The notes under the pieces were generated by a model. The model saw only the letters and a program-made list of their open reading frames with translations, was not told the DNA's origin and made no database searches. The position numbers and the translations under genes were made by a program. Positions 51,968-60,339 of a stretch of DNA of 64,000 nucleotides are shown here, in pieces; position 1 is the first letter of the stretch; every line of letters begins with the position of its first letter. This DNA is from Streptomyces natalensis ATCC 27448. GTDB taxonomy: Bacteria; Actinomycetota; Actinomycetes; Streptomycetales; Streptomycetaceae. The stretch is from the NCBI RefSeq assembly GCF_000935125.1, contig NZ_JRKI01000061.1:744001-808000 (forward strand). The letters are read 5' to 3'.

Positions 51968-52820
51968 CCGACTCAGCGTCCTGAAGACCTACAAGCTGTA
52001 CGTCGGGGGGAAGTTCCCCCGGTCCGAGAGCGGGCGGGTGTACGAGGTGACGGACTCGAAGGGCAACTGGCTGGCCAACGCCCCGCTGGCGTCCCGCAAG
52101 GACGCCAGGGACGCGGTGGTCGCCGCCCGTAAGGCGTTCGGCGGCTGGTCGGGGGCCACGGCCTACAACCGCGGCCAGGTCCTCTACCGCATCGCGGAGA
52201 TGCTGGAGGGCCGGCGCGACCAGTTCGTCGCCGAGGTGGCGGACGCCGAGGGGCTGTCGAAGGCCAAGGCCGCCGCCCAGGTGGACGCGGCGATCGACCG
52301 CTGGGTCTGGTACGCGGGCTGGTCCGACAAGATCGCCCAGATCGCCGGCGGCGCCAACCCGGTGGCGGGCCCGTACTTCAACCTGTCCTCCCCCGAGCCG
52401 ACGGGCGTGGTCGCGGTCCTGGCGCCCCAGGAGTCGTCGTTCCTGGGCCTGGTGTCGGTGATCGCCCCGGTGATCGTCTGCGGCAGCACGGTGGTCGTGG
52501 TGGCGTCCCAGAACGCCCCGCTGCCCGCGCTGTCCCTGGCCGAGGTGCTGGCCACCTCCGACCTGCCGGGCGGCGTGGTCAATCTGCTCTCCGGCCGTAC
52601 GGCGGAGATCGCGGCCCCGCTCGCCGCCCACCAGGACGTCAACGCCCTCGATCTCGCGGGCGCGGACGCCGGTCTGGCCAAGGAGCTGGAGACGGCGGCG
52701 GCCGACAACCTCAAGCGCGTGGTGCGCCCGGGGGCGGCCGACTGGAGCGCCGATCCGGGCACGGAGCGGCTGCTCGCCTTCCTGGAGACGAAGACGGTGT
52801 GGCACCCGATGGGTGTCTGA
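51960..52820 (+). CDS. Aldehyde dehydrogenase-like protein lacking the catalytic domain
   Basis: The predicted protein has 286 residues against about 480 for the family. The N-terminal coenzyme-binding part is present (KLYVGGKFPRSESGRVYEVT; GVVAVLAPQESSFLGLVSVI; GSTVVVVASQNAPLPALSLA), but it stops before the catalytic cysteine domain, and the Rossmann core is degenerate at its end. It overlaps the full-length gene by 8 bases. The same pair exists in S. coelicolor from memory, so it is a conserved partner and not a recent truncation. Confidence 0.85.
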   Translation: MSDRLSVLKTYKLYVGGKFPRSESGRVYEVTDSKGNWLANAPLASRKDARDAVVAARKAFGGWSGATAYNRGQVLYRIAEMLEGRRDQFVAEVADAEGLSKAKAAAQVDAAIDRWVWYAGWSDKIAQIAGGANPVAGPYFNLSSPEPTGVVAVLAPQESSFLGLVSVIAPVIVCGSTVVVVASQNAPLPALSLAEVLATSDLPGGVVNLLSGRTAEIAAPLAAHQDVNALDLAGADAGLAKELETAAADNLKRVVRPGAADWSADPGTERLLAFLETKTVWHPMGV

Positions 52821-52900
52821 CGACCGGGAGCTGGCGGCGCGGGGCCTCGTCCACACGGACGGGGCCCCGCGCCGTTTCCGCTGCTCGGCCCGGCGGGTGC

Positions 52901-53611
52901 TCAGCCCGGCAGGAGCCGCGTCGCCCTGCCCACCAGCGGCAGGTCCTTGGGGGCGGCGCCGCTTGAGAGGGGGCCGGTCACGATCTTGGTGCTCACGGGC
53001 CTGAAGTCGGCGATCTTCGTGTCGACCGAGTTGTCCAGCGGGTCGACCCCGGTGTTGGCCATGGGGTTGAGCTGGAGGTTCTTGAGCGTGCCGGTGGCGC
53101 CGACGACCGAATTCCGCACGCCGGAGGTCGCGCCCTTGGCGGTCGCGTCGGTACTGCTCGCGGGGCGGTGGGGGCGGGATACGGGGCGGTCGGGGCTGCG
53201 GTCCGGGTTGTGGACGGGCATGCCCACGGGGCGGTCGGCGCGGGCCGCGGCGTGTTCGGAGCCGGTTGCGGGGTGTTCTGACCTGGTTGCGGGGTGTTCG
53301 GACCCGGTCGCGGGGTGTCCGGAGCCGGTCGCGGGGTGTCCGGAGCCGGTTGCGAGGTGTTCGGAGGCGGTCGCGGGATGTTCGGACCCGGTCGCTGGGT
53401 GTCCGGACCCGGTCGCGGGATGTTCTGACCTGGTCGCGGGATGTTCGGACCCGGTCGCGGGATGTCCGGGGCCGCGCTCGGGCGAGGGTGCCGCGCTCGC
53501 CACCGCCGAGCTGCCGGCCGCGAGGGCGGCACCGGCCGCGGAGACGGCGAGCGCGGTACGCAGCAGGCTGCGGGGGATGCGGCGGGGCGTGGGGCGTGCG
53601 TGAGAGGCCAT
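52901..53611 (-). CDS. Secreted protein with heptapeptide repeats
   Basis: The predicted protein has 236 residues from ATG 53611 (a GTG four codons earlier is possible). A basic N-terminus and signal peptide (RTALAVSAAGAALAAGSSAV, ASAAPS) is followed by about eleven copies of a seven-residue unit of the form GSEHPAT/GSGHPAT, an Arg/Pro-rich linker, and a conserved-looking C-terminal part (NLQLNPMANTGVDPLDNSVD; PLVGRATRLLPG). The His-rich repeats could bind metal. No family is recognised. Confidence 0.75.
   Translation of the reverse strand: MASHARPTPRRIPRSLLRTALAVSAAGAALAAGSSAVASAAPSPERGPGHPATGSEHPATRSEHPATGSGHPATGSEHPATASEHLATGSGHPATGSGHPATGSEHPATRSEHPATGSEHAAARADRPVGMPVHNPDRSPDRPVSRPHRPASSTDATAKGATSGVRNSVVGATGTLKNLQLNPMANTGVDPLDNSVDTKIADFRPVSTKIVTGPLSSGAAPKDLPLVGRATRLLPG
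53256..53478. repeat. 21-bp coding minisatellite
   Basis: About eleven copies of a 21-base unit (GGTCGCGGGGTGTTCGGAGC-like) encode the heptapeptides of the secreted protein; copy boundaries are approximate. Confidence 0.85.
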
Positions 53612-53767
53612 ATGCGGTGCCACCTGACTGCGCGATCCTGCGGATGGCGCCTCGGAGTAGTCAATCGGCTACGTAGGGTAGGCGAGGGTGCGCCGACGGA
53701 TCCAGCTGAGGATCCGTCTCGCATGCCGGGGTACTCCCAACGGCCCAATGCCGGACAATGGGTGCCC

Positions 53768-54412
53768 GTGAGCTCCCAGTCCCCGTCCCGGCCACCCGCC
53801 CGCGTCGTCCTGCTGACCGGTCCCTCCGGCTCCGGCAAGACCTCGCTCGCCGCGCTGACCGGTCTGCCCGTCCTCAATCTCGACGACTTCTACAAGGAGG
53901 GGACGGACCCGACGCTGCCGCAGCTGCCCAACGGCGGCGGCGCCGACTGGGATTCGCCGCTGTCCTGGGACGCCGCGGCCGCGGTCGCCGCGATCGAGGC
54001 GCTGTGCCGTACGGGGACGACGGCCGTGCCGGTGTACGACATCGCGGCCAGCGCCCGGGTCGGCGCCTCGCGGCTGGAGCTCGGCGGTGCGCCGCTGTTC
54101 CTCGCGGAGGGCATCTTCGCCGCCGACGTCATAGCGCAGTGCCGCGACGCGGGGCTGCTGGCCGATGCACTGTGTCTGCGCGGCCGGCCCACCACCACCT
54201 TTCGCCGGCGGCTGGCCAGGGATCTGCGCGAGGGCCGTAAACCGCCGGTGTATCTGGTGCGGCGGGGACTGCGGCTGCTGCGCCGGGAACGCTCGGTCGT
54301 CGCCCGGCACTGCGCGCTGGGCGCCCACCCGTGCGCGCAGCCGGAGGCGCTGGCCCGTATCGCGGCGGCGCGGGTGGGGGACGCGGTCGGGGCGGGCGTC
54401 GTCCGTTCCTGA
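53768..54412 (+). CDS. Uridine kinase-like P-loop nucleoside kinase
   Basis: The protein has 214 residues from GTG 53768 (another GTG two codons earlier). Walker A GPSGSGKTS is near residue 18, followed by NLDDFYKEGTDPTLPQLPNG, an element seen in uridine/cytidine kinases, and a lid-like R-rich segment (RRRLARDLREGRKPPVYLV). It would phosphorylate uridine or a similar nucleoside. Similar short proteins are conserved in Streptomyces. It is divergent from the repeat protein. Confidence 0.82.
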   Translation: MSSQSPSRPPARVVLLTGPSGSGKTSLAALTGLPVLNLDDFYKEGTDPTLPQLPNGGGADWDSPLSWDAAAAVAAIEALCRTGTTAVPVYDIAASARVGASRLELGGAPLFLAEGIFAADVIAQCRDAGLLADALCLRGRPTTTFRRRLARDLREGRKPPVYLVRRGLRLLRRERSVVARHCALGAHPCAQPEALARIAAARVGDAVGAGVVRS

Positions 54413-54469
54413 GGCCGTACGGGCCCGCGGCTCACCGCTCACGGCCCCAACGCGAAACGCGGGAAGCGG

Positions 54470-54650
54470 GCTCGGACAGCCCCCCCCGGCCGTCCGAACC
54501 CGCTTCCCTTCCCCCGTCTCCCCCGTATCCCCCGATACGTCCGGCCCGGCGGATCGCTCCGCCGCGTTCGGCCGGTTTCCCCCGTACCCCGTTACCCCTC
54601 GGGCACGTCCCCCCGTGTTCCCCCGTGTCCCCCCTGGTTTCCCCCGTCCT
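54470..54650. repeat. TTCCCCCGT-rich region behind sigQ
   Basis: Four copies of TTCCCCCGT and several C5-C7 runs fill the gap between convergent genes; five more copies of the same nonamer lie inside the 5' part of sigQ (55198-55290). GCGGGAAGCGGG...CCCGCTTCCC at about 54457-54507 forms a stem that may be the kinase terminator. Confidence 0.75.
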
Positions 54651-55465
54651 CAGGCGACCAGTTCGCCGAAGGACTCCTCCTCGTCACGGCCGAAGCTGAG
54701 GACCTCGTCCTCGCGCAGCCGGCGCAGGGAGCGCCAGATGCTCGACTTCACCGTGCCGACGCTGATGCCGAGGATGTCCGCGATCTCCGGGTCCGTACGG
54801 CCCTCGTAGTAGCGCAGCACCAGCATGGTGCGCTGCGCCTCGGGCAGCCGGACCAGCGCCTGCCACAGGACGGCGCGCAGTTCGGTGCCGCGCATCGCGT
54901 CCGCGTCGGCGGCCGTCTCGGGCAGTTCCTCGGTCGGGTATTCGTTGAGCTTGCGGCGGCGCCAGGCGCTGATGTGCAGATTGGTCATGGTGCGCCGCAG
55001 GTAGCCGCCGAGCGCGGCCTTGTCGCTGATCCGGTCCCAGGCCCGGTAGGTCGAGAACAGCGCGCTCTGGAGCAGGTCCTCGGCCTCGTAGCGGTCACCG
55101 GTCAGGTGGTACGCGGTGGCGTACAGGGAGGCGCGGCGCTCCTGGACGTAGGCGGTGAAGGCCGCTTCGGCCTCGGCCGCCTCCGACGCGGAGCGCCGTT
55201 CCCCCGTGCCCTCCCTGTACTCCGTTCCCCCGTGGTTTCCCCCGTGCGTTCCCCCGTTGACTGCCCCGCGGCCCTCGTTTCCCCCGTTGGCCGCGGGGAG
55301 TCCCACCGATGTCGCGTCAATGGCCACCATGTACGGCGGCCGCTGACGCCCGGTGCCGCGAGCGCACCCCCGCCCGCTCACGGCACCGGACTTCTCCCCG
55401 GCCCGTACGACGTCGTGGAGTCGCGTGATCACTGCGCTGGAAGTGGTGCCGTGCAGCGTGTTCAT
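54650..55465 (-). CDS. sigQ: ECF sigma factor SigQ
   Basis: The protein has 271 residues from ATG 55465 (MNTLHGTTSSAVITRLHDVV), the start used by the S. coelicolor protein as I recall. Sigma region 2 is LYATAYHLTGDRYEAEDLLQ then SALFSTYRAWDRI, and region 4 is LPEAQRTMLVLRYYEGRTDP then EIADILGISVGTVKSSIWRS. Between the N-terminus and region 2 is a Gly/Asn/Glu-rich insert (GGNEGRGAVNGGTHGGNHGG) encoded by the GGGGGAA repeats. It is divergent from afsQ1-afsQ2 and shares the AfsQ1 site. Confidence 0.9.
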   Translation of the reverse strand: MNTLHGTTSSAVITRLHDVVRAGEKSGAVSGRGCARGTGRQRPPYMVAIDATSVGLPAANGGNEGRGAVNGGTHGGNHGGTEYREGTGERRSASEAAEAEAAFTAYVQERRASLYATAYHLTGDRYEAEDLLQSALFSTYRAWDRISDKAALGGYLRRTMTNLHISAWRRRKLNEYPTEELPETAADADAMRGTELRAVLWQALVRLPEAQRTMLVLRYYEGRTDPEIADILGISVGTVKSSIWRSLRRLREDEVLSFGRDEEESFGELVA

Positions 55466-55573
55466 CGTGCGCCCCCCGTCAAAGAGCCAGCTCGTTCGGT
55501 GTGTCCCGGGTGTTGATCTCTCCCCGGTGCCCAAAAGACTGCCAACCCAGTTTCATGACGTTGTCCGCCGACT

Positions 55574-55589
55574 GTCACAGCCCTGTCAC
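55574..55589. promoter_or_regulatory. AfsQ1 binding site
   Basis: GTCAC-AGCCCT-GTCAC fits the published AfsQ1 consensus GTnAC-n6-GTnAC. It stands between the divergent sigQ (start 55465) and afsQ1 (start 55684), so both genes can be controlled. Confidence 0.85.
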
Positions 55590-55683
55590 AGGGGTTCGAG
55601 CGCCCCGGCGCGGGAGCCCCACCCGACCGCCCCGCCTGTGAGAGGGGGCCGCCGGTCGATGTGCCGCCGTCCCATGGGCCAGA

Positions 55684-56370
55684 ATGTCTGACGTGCCTTT
55701 CCTGTTGCTGATCGAGGACGACGACGCCATCCGCACGGCCCTCGAACTCTCGTTGTCGCGCCAAGGTCACCGTGTGGTGACCGCGGCGTCGGGCGAGGAC
55801 GGCCTGAAGCTGCTGCGCGAGCAGCGGCCGGACCTGATCGTGCTGGATGTGATGCTGCCGGGCATCGACGGTTTCGAGGTGTGCCGGCGGATCAGGCGTA
55901 CGGACCAGTTGCCCATCATTCTGCTCACCGCGCGCAACGACGACATCGACGTCGTGGTGGGGCTGGAGTCCGGAGCGGACGACTATGTCGTCAAGCCGGT
56001 CCAGGGGCGGGTGCTGGACGCCCGGATCCGGGCCGTACTGCGGCGCGGCGAGCGGGAGTCGAGCGATTCGGCGACGTTCGGTTCGCTGGTGATCGACCGG
56101 TCGGCGATGACGGTCACCAAGAACGGCGAGGATCTGCAACTGACGCCGACCGAGCTGCGGTTGCTGCTGGAGCTGAGCCGCCGGCCCGGGCAGGCGCTGT
56201 CGCGGCAGCAGCTGCTGCGGCTGGTGTGGGAGCACGACTACCTGGGCGACTCGCGCCTGGTGGACGCGTGCGTCCAGCGGCTGCGCGCGAAGGTGGAGGA
56301 CGTCCCGTCCTCGCCGACCCTGATCCGTACGGTCCGTGGCGTCGGCTACCGGCTGGACTCCCCGCAGTGA
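55684..56370 (+). CDS. afsQ1: Response regulator AfsQ1
   Basis: The protein has 228 residues. The receiver domain has acidic Glu11-Asp12-Asp13, phosphoacceptor Asp55 in LIVLDVMLPGIDGFEVCRR, the LLTAR threonine and Lys in GADDYVVKPVQ. The C-terminal OmpR-type winged helix carries LTPTELRLLLELSRRPGQAL and VDACVQRLRAKVEDV. In S. coelicolor AfsQ1 activates antibiotic genes and sigQ during growth on glutamate. The ATG at 55684 or the GTG three codons on may be used. afsQ2 overlaps its stop. Confidence 0.96.
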   Translation: MSDVPFLLLIEDDDAIRTALELSLSRQGHRVVTAASGEDGLKLLREQRPDLIVLDVMLPGIDGFEVCRRIRRTDQLPIILLTARNDDIDVVVGLESGADDYVVKPVQGRVLDARIRAVLRRGERESSDSATFGSLVIDRSAMTVTKNGEDLQLTPTELRLLLELSRRPGQALSRQQLLRLVWEHDYLGDSRLVDACVQRLRAKVEDVPSSPTLIRTVRGVGYRLDSPQ

Positions 56371-58097
56371 GGGGACGGACCGAGGACGGCGGCGGCGAGG
56401 AGGCGATCGAGGACACCGCGGCGGCCAAGCCCGGCGGCCGGCCCGCCCGGCTGCTGCGGCGCGCCTCGGGGCTGCTGCGCTGGACGAGCCTGCGGCTGCG
56501 GCTGGTCGTGGTCTTCGCGCTGGTGGCGCTGACCGCGGCGGTCTCCGCGTCCGGCATCGCGTACTGGCTCAACCGCAACACGGTGCTCGACCGTACGCAG
56601 AATGCGGTGCTCAAGGACTTCCGCAAGTCGCTGGAGGACAGTACGCGGTCGTTGCCGCTGCGGCCGCGGTGCACCGAACTCCAGGACGCGGCACGGCAGA
56701 TGGCAGCCGGTCCGCAGAACTACACGGTGCTGCTGATCGCCACGGACCACGAGGGCAAGCCCTGCGCGGCGACCACGGACAAGGACCTGCTGTCGCTGGC
56801 GCGGGTGCCGACGGCGCTGCGCAAGGCCGTCAACGAGGTGCGTCCGGTCGACGAGTCCAACCCGTATGCGCACCATCTGTACTGGCAGCGCCAGGAGGTG
56901 GGGGACGTCCCCTATCTGGTCGCCGGGGCGAAGGTGATCGGCGGCGGGCCCACCGGCTACATGATCAAGTCGCTGGCCACCGAGGGGCAGGACCTCAATT
57001 CGCTGGCCTGGTCGCTGGGGATCGCCACCGCGCTGGCGCTGGTCGGCTCGGCGCTGCTGGCACAGGCCGCAGCGACGACGGTGCTGCGGCCCGTACAGCG
57101 GCTGGGGTATGCGGCGCGGCAGCTGGGCGAGGGGCGGCTGGACACCCGGCTGCGGGTGACCGGCACCGACGAACTGGCGGATCTGTCGCGGACGTTCAAC
57201 CGTACGGCGGAGCGGCTGGAGCAGCGGGTCGAGGAGCTGAGCGGCCGTGAGGCGGCCTCGCGGCGCTTCGTCGCCGATATGTCGCACGAGCTGCGCACGC
57301 CGCTGACGGCGATCACCGCGGTCTCGGAGGTGCTGGAGGAGGAGGCCGACTCCCTCGATCCGATGATCGCGCCCGCCGTCCAGCTGGTGGTCAGCGAGAC
57401 GCGGCGGCTGAACGACCTGGTGGAGAACCTGATGGAGGTCACCCGCTTCGATGCGGGGACGGCCCGGCTGGTGCTGGACGATGTGGACGTCGCCGACCAG
57501 GTGACGGCCTGTATCGATGCGCGGGCCTGGCTGGACGCGGTCGATCTGGACGCGGACCGGGGCATCGTGGCCCGGCTGGACCCGCGGCGTCTCGACGTCA
57601 TCCTGGCGAATCTGATCGGCAACGCCCTCAAGCACGGCGGGTCGCCGGTACGGGTGTCCGTCCGCACGGAGGAGCCGCCCTCGGAAGAGGCTTCTGCGGC
57701 GGCGGCTTCCGTGGCGGAGACTTCCTTGGCGGAGGCTTCCGTGGCGGAGGGCGCTTCGGAGGCGGCTGCCAGGGCGGGTGAGCTGGTCATCCGCGTGCAG
57801 GACAACGGGCCCGGCATTCCCGAGGAGGTGCTGCCGCACGTCTTCGACCGCTTCTACAAGGCGAGCGCCTCGCGGCCGCGGTCGGAGGGCAGCGGGCTGG
57901 GCCTGTCGATCGCGATGGAGAACGCACACATCCACGGCGGGCAGATCACCGCGGCCAACCGGCCCGAGGGCGGCGCGGTCTTCACGCTGCGGCTGCCGAG
58001 GGACGCCTCGCGGCTGGCGGACGGCGGACGGGCCGAGCGGCGCGAGGGCCGCACGGACGACGGCACCGCGGAACAGGGCACGGAGGGGGAGCGATGA
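56367..58097 (+). CDS. afsQ2: Sensor histidine kinase AfsQ2
   Basis: The protein has 576 residues from GTG 56367, overlapping the afsQ1 stop by 4 bases. Two membrane helices (LVVVFALVALTAAVSASGIA; AWSLGIATALALVGSALLAQ) enclose an extracellular sensor. A HAMP domain leads to the H-box DMSHELRTPLTAI with His307, then the N box LANLIGNALKHGG, and the ATP lid EGSGLGLSIAMENAHIHGG. Between the N box and the DNGPGIP motif is an Ala/Ser/Glu insert (SVAETSLAEASVAEGASEAA) made by 15-bp DNA repeats at 57705-57749, where kinases usually have only a short loop. Confidence 0.95.
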   Translation: MRGRTEDGGGEEAIEDTAAAKPGGRPARLLRRASGLLRWTSLRLRLVVVFALVALTAAVSASGIAYWLNRNTVLDRTQNAVLKDFRKSLEDSTRSLPLRPRCTELQDAARQMAAGPQNYTVLLIATDHEGKPCAATTDKDLLSLARVPTALRKAVNEVRPVDESNPYAHHLYWQRQEVGDVPYLVAGAKVIGGGPTGYMIKSLATEGQDLNSLAWSLGIATALALVGSALLAQAAATTVLRPVQRLGYAARQLGEGRLDTRLRVTGTDELADLSRTFNRTAERLEQRVEELSGREAASRRFVADMSHELRTPLTAITAVSEVLEEEADSLDPMIAPAVQLVVSETRRLNDLVENLMEVTRFDAGTARLVLDDVDVADQVTACIDARAWLDAVDLDADRGIVARLDPRRLDVILANLIGNALKHGGSPVRVSVRTEEPPSEEASAAAASVAETSLAEASVAEGASEAAARAGELVIRVQDNGPGIPEEVLPHVFDRFYKASASRPRSEGSGLGLSIAMENAHIHGGQITAANRPEGGAVFTLRLPRDASRLADGGRAERREGRTDDGTAEQGTEGER

Positions 58098-58717
58098 CGC
58101 GGTCCGGGTGGTTGCCCCGGCTCGCCCTGGTGGCCGCGGTGGCGTTGGCCGCGGCGGGCTGCGGTATCCGGGGGACGTCGGTGCCGGTGGATGCGGGCGG
58201 TGCGCCCTCGCGGGTGAGCTGCAAGGCCCCGGCGCGGGATTCGGAGACGGCCGCGCCCGGTGGCGTGCAGGTCTCCGTCTATCTGGTGTGCAGCTCCACG
58301 CTGGCGCAGGTGGAGCGGTCGGTGCCGCGGCCGAAGGGCACTTCGGCGGCCGCCACCCGGCTGGCCGCCGCGCGGGCACTGCTGGCGGAGCTGCGGCGGC
58401 AGCCCTCGCCCGCGGAGGACGGAGCCGGGTTCAGCAGCGCGGTCCCCGAGGACCTGCGGGTGAGCGGTCCGCGCGCCGGCGATCCGGCCGAGGCGCTGCG
58501 GCTGAGCATCCGGCCGGAGGACCTGCCGTCCTTCGCGCTGGCCCAACTGGTGTGCACCTACGGCGCCGCCCCGGCGCTGGGCCGTACCCATGCGGCGGTC
58601 CTGGGCGGCCCCGGCAAGGACGCGCCGCACCGCTACGACTGCTCGGCCGATGTGCTCGCCAATCCGGACATCGCGCAGAACGCCGGGTGGGGCGATCCGC
58701 TGGCGGCGGAGGGCTAG
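58094..58717 (+). CDS. Lipoprotein of the afsQ operon
   Basis: The predicted protein has 207 residues. The signal LPRLALVAAVALAAAGCGIR has a lipobox with the acylated Cys. The mature part has VQVSVYLVCSSTLAQVERSV and LRLSIRPEDLPSFALAQLVC, reminiscent of GerMN-type domains. Its ATG overlaps the afsQ2 stop by 4 bases, so it belongs to the same transcript, and by position matches SCO4905. A role as sensor accessory of AfsQ2 outside the membrane is plausible but inferred. Confidence 0.82.
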   Translation: MTRSGWLPRLALVAAVALAAAGCGIRGTSVPVDAGGAPSRVSCKAPARDSETAAPGGVQVSVYLVCSSTLAQVERSVPRPKGTSAAATRLAAARALLAELRRQPSPAEDGAGFSSAVPEDLRVSGPRAGDPAEALRLSIRPEDLPSFALAQLVCTYGAAPALGRTHAAVLGGPGKDAPHRYDCSADVLANPDIAQNAGWGDPLAAEG

Positions 58718-58892
58718 GGCCCTTCTGATGGGCCGGGCGCAAAAGGGCGGACGGGCCGGGACCGGCCGGCTTCCGGGCCCGGACGGGCCGCAACGCGGGA
58801 TGGCGGGGCGGCCGTTCCCGTGGCGCGGCATCCGGCCAAGACGGGCGCAACAGGGCGGAACCGCGGCCCCCGCTACCGGCGTCCTGGCCAGT

Positions 58893-59444
58893 GTGCAGCG
58901 TCATGGTTCCGGCGACAACGCCGCCCTCCGTATGCGCGCCACCGGACTTCTGCTGCTGGTGGCGCATCTGCTGATCGTCGGCTGGCTGACGCTGCGTCCC
59001 CGTACGGTGCCCTGGGTTCCCGCGCCCAATCTCCAGCCGCTGGCGTCGATCAGCGCCGAGCTGGCCCGCGGGCCCTGGCATGCGGTGCAGAGCCTGAGCG
59101 GCCAGGTGCTGCTGCTGGCGCCGCTGGGGGTGCTGCTGCCCATGGCGGCCGGGCGGCTGGATGTGTCGCCGCTGGTGTCCCTGACCCGTACGGTCTTCGC
59201 GGGCGCGATGATCGCGCTGGCCATCGAACTGCTCCAGACCGGGGTGCCGGGGCAGGTCCCCGATGTGGATTCGGTGCTGCTGGGCACGGCGGGGGTGGCG
59301 GTGGCTCATCTCGCCGTCGTCCCCGGGTACCGCTACAAGCTCCGCCGCCGGAGGGAGCGTCTCAGGGGTACGACCCCGAGAATTTCCAGGGTCGGTCTGG
59401 CCCCACAGGCTGACGTGCTGTCCGGCAGCCGTACCTACCTTTGA
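58893..59444 (+). CDS. VanZ family membrane protein
   Basis: The predicted protein has 183 residues from GTG 58893 (ATG 39 bases later possible). Hydrophobic segments are GLLLLVAHLLIVGWLTL, LSGQVLLLAPLGVLLPMAA, VFAGAMIALAIELLQTGVPG and VDSVLLGTAGVAVAHLAVV. The sequence ALAIELLQTGVPGQVPDVDS is the VanZ core motif (E-x-x-Q ... R/P-D-x-D/N-D/S). VanZ proteins give low teicoplanin resistance in enterococci; the role in Streptomyces is unknown. The 175 bases before it hold no gene. Confidence 0.82.
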   Translation: MQRHGSGDNAALRMRATGLLLLVAHLLIVGWLTLRPRTVPWVPAPNLQPLASISAELARGPWHAVQSLSGQVLLLAPLGVLLPMAAGRLDVSPLVSLTRTVFAGAMIALAIELLQTGVPGQVPDVDSVLLGTAGVAVAHLAVVPGYRYKLRRRRERLRGTTPRISRVGLAPQADVLSGSRTYL

Positions 59445-59490
59445 GACATCGGGGCAGCCGCCCCGCCGAGTCGCAAAGGAGTAGTTCCTC

Positions 59491-59700
59491 ATGGCCGCCG
59501 CACTGGTCCGCCCCCGCAACAACCGAATGATCGCCGGAGTGTGCGCGGGCCTGGCCCGTCGCTTCGGTACGACCCCCGCGACGATGCGCGTGATCTTCCT
59601 GCTGTCGTGTCTGCTGCCGGGTCCGCAGTTCCTCGTCTATCTGGCGCTGTGGATACTCCTCCCTTCGGAGGACCGCGCCACCGGCGCCGCCGCCTGGTAG
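59491..59700 (+). CDS. PspC domain protein
   Basis: The protein has 69 residues. It consists of the PspC signature RNNRMIAGVCAGLARRFGTT followed by one hydrophobic segment MRVIFLLSCLLPGPQFLVYL and ALWILLPSED. PspC-type proteins sit in the cytoplasmic membrane and take part in envelope stress responses; a stand-alone short form like this is common in actinomycetes. AAAGGAG lies ahead of the ATG. Confidence 0.9.
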   Translation: MAAALVRPRNNRMIAGVCAGLARRFGTTPATMRVIFLLSCLLPGPQFLVYLALWILLPSEDRATGAAAW

Positions 59701-59849
59701 ACCGGCCGGCAGCCGGGCCCCGCCGCGGCCGTGCGACGGACGGGCCGCGGGCGGTGCGTGGCCGGGGCCCGGAAAGGGCCGTGCCCCGGCGGCTGCGCAC
59801 TGCGGCGCGGCTGCCGGGGCACGCCCGGGCCCGGAAGGCGTCGGCTGGA

Positions 59850-60176
59850 TCAGTTGTTGCTGGTGCTCAGCGGCAGGCTGTGGAGGGCGCCGTCGATCGG
59901 GACGGGGCCGAGCGAGTTGCCCTTGGAGTTGGTGTGCGTCGTGACGCCGGCCGGCTTGAGGACGTGGGCGGTCCCCGCAACGGTGCGGGTGGCCCCCTGG
60001 AGCTTCTCGGTGGCCGAGTGAACCGGCAGCTTGTCGGTGGCCGACTTGACCAGACCGTCGCTGCCCACGGGCACCGACGGGGCCACGGAGGCCGCAGAGG
60101 CCGCGCCTGCCGCGGTGACGACGAAAGCGGCACCCAGAGCGGCGGCACCGAGAGTCTTGATGGTTCCCTGCTTCAT
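59850..60176 (-). CDS. Small secreted protein
   Basis: The predicted protein has 108 residues. The signal peptide KTLGAAALGAAFVVTAAGAA is followed by SAASVAPSVPVG, then a short mature part (DKLPVHSATEKLQGATRTVA; NSLGPVPIDGALHSLPLS). No domain is recognised. Similar small Ala-rich secreted proteins occur in many Streptomyces. It is convergent with the PspC gene; the gap has a partly matched GC-rich hairpin near 59772-59822. Confidence 0.75.
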   Translation of the reverse strand: MKQGTIKTLGAAALGAAFVVTAAGAASAASVAPSVPVGSDGLVKSATDKLPVHSATEKLQGATRTVAGTAHVLKPAGVTTHTNSKGNSLGPVPIDGALHSLPLSTSNN

Positions 60177-60271
60177 CGAAATACGTCCTTGTGATGGGGA
60201 TGGTGATCGGGGCTCGACCGGCCAATCAACCTAGTGAGGCAATTACCGCCGCCGCAAACACCCAAGGCCCG

Positions 60272-60309
60272 GCAAAAACGGCCGGTGGACAGGCACCGGC
60301 CGTTTTTGC
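60272..60309. terminator. Rho-independent terminator of add
   Basis: Arms GCAAAAACGGCCGGTG and complement with a 6-base loop end in T runs on both strands, 30 bases after the add stop. Confidence 0.92.
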
Positions 60310-60339
60310 TACATCGCGCGCCATCCCGCAGAACGCTCG

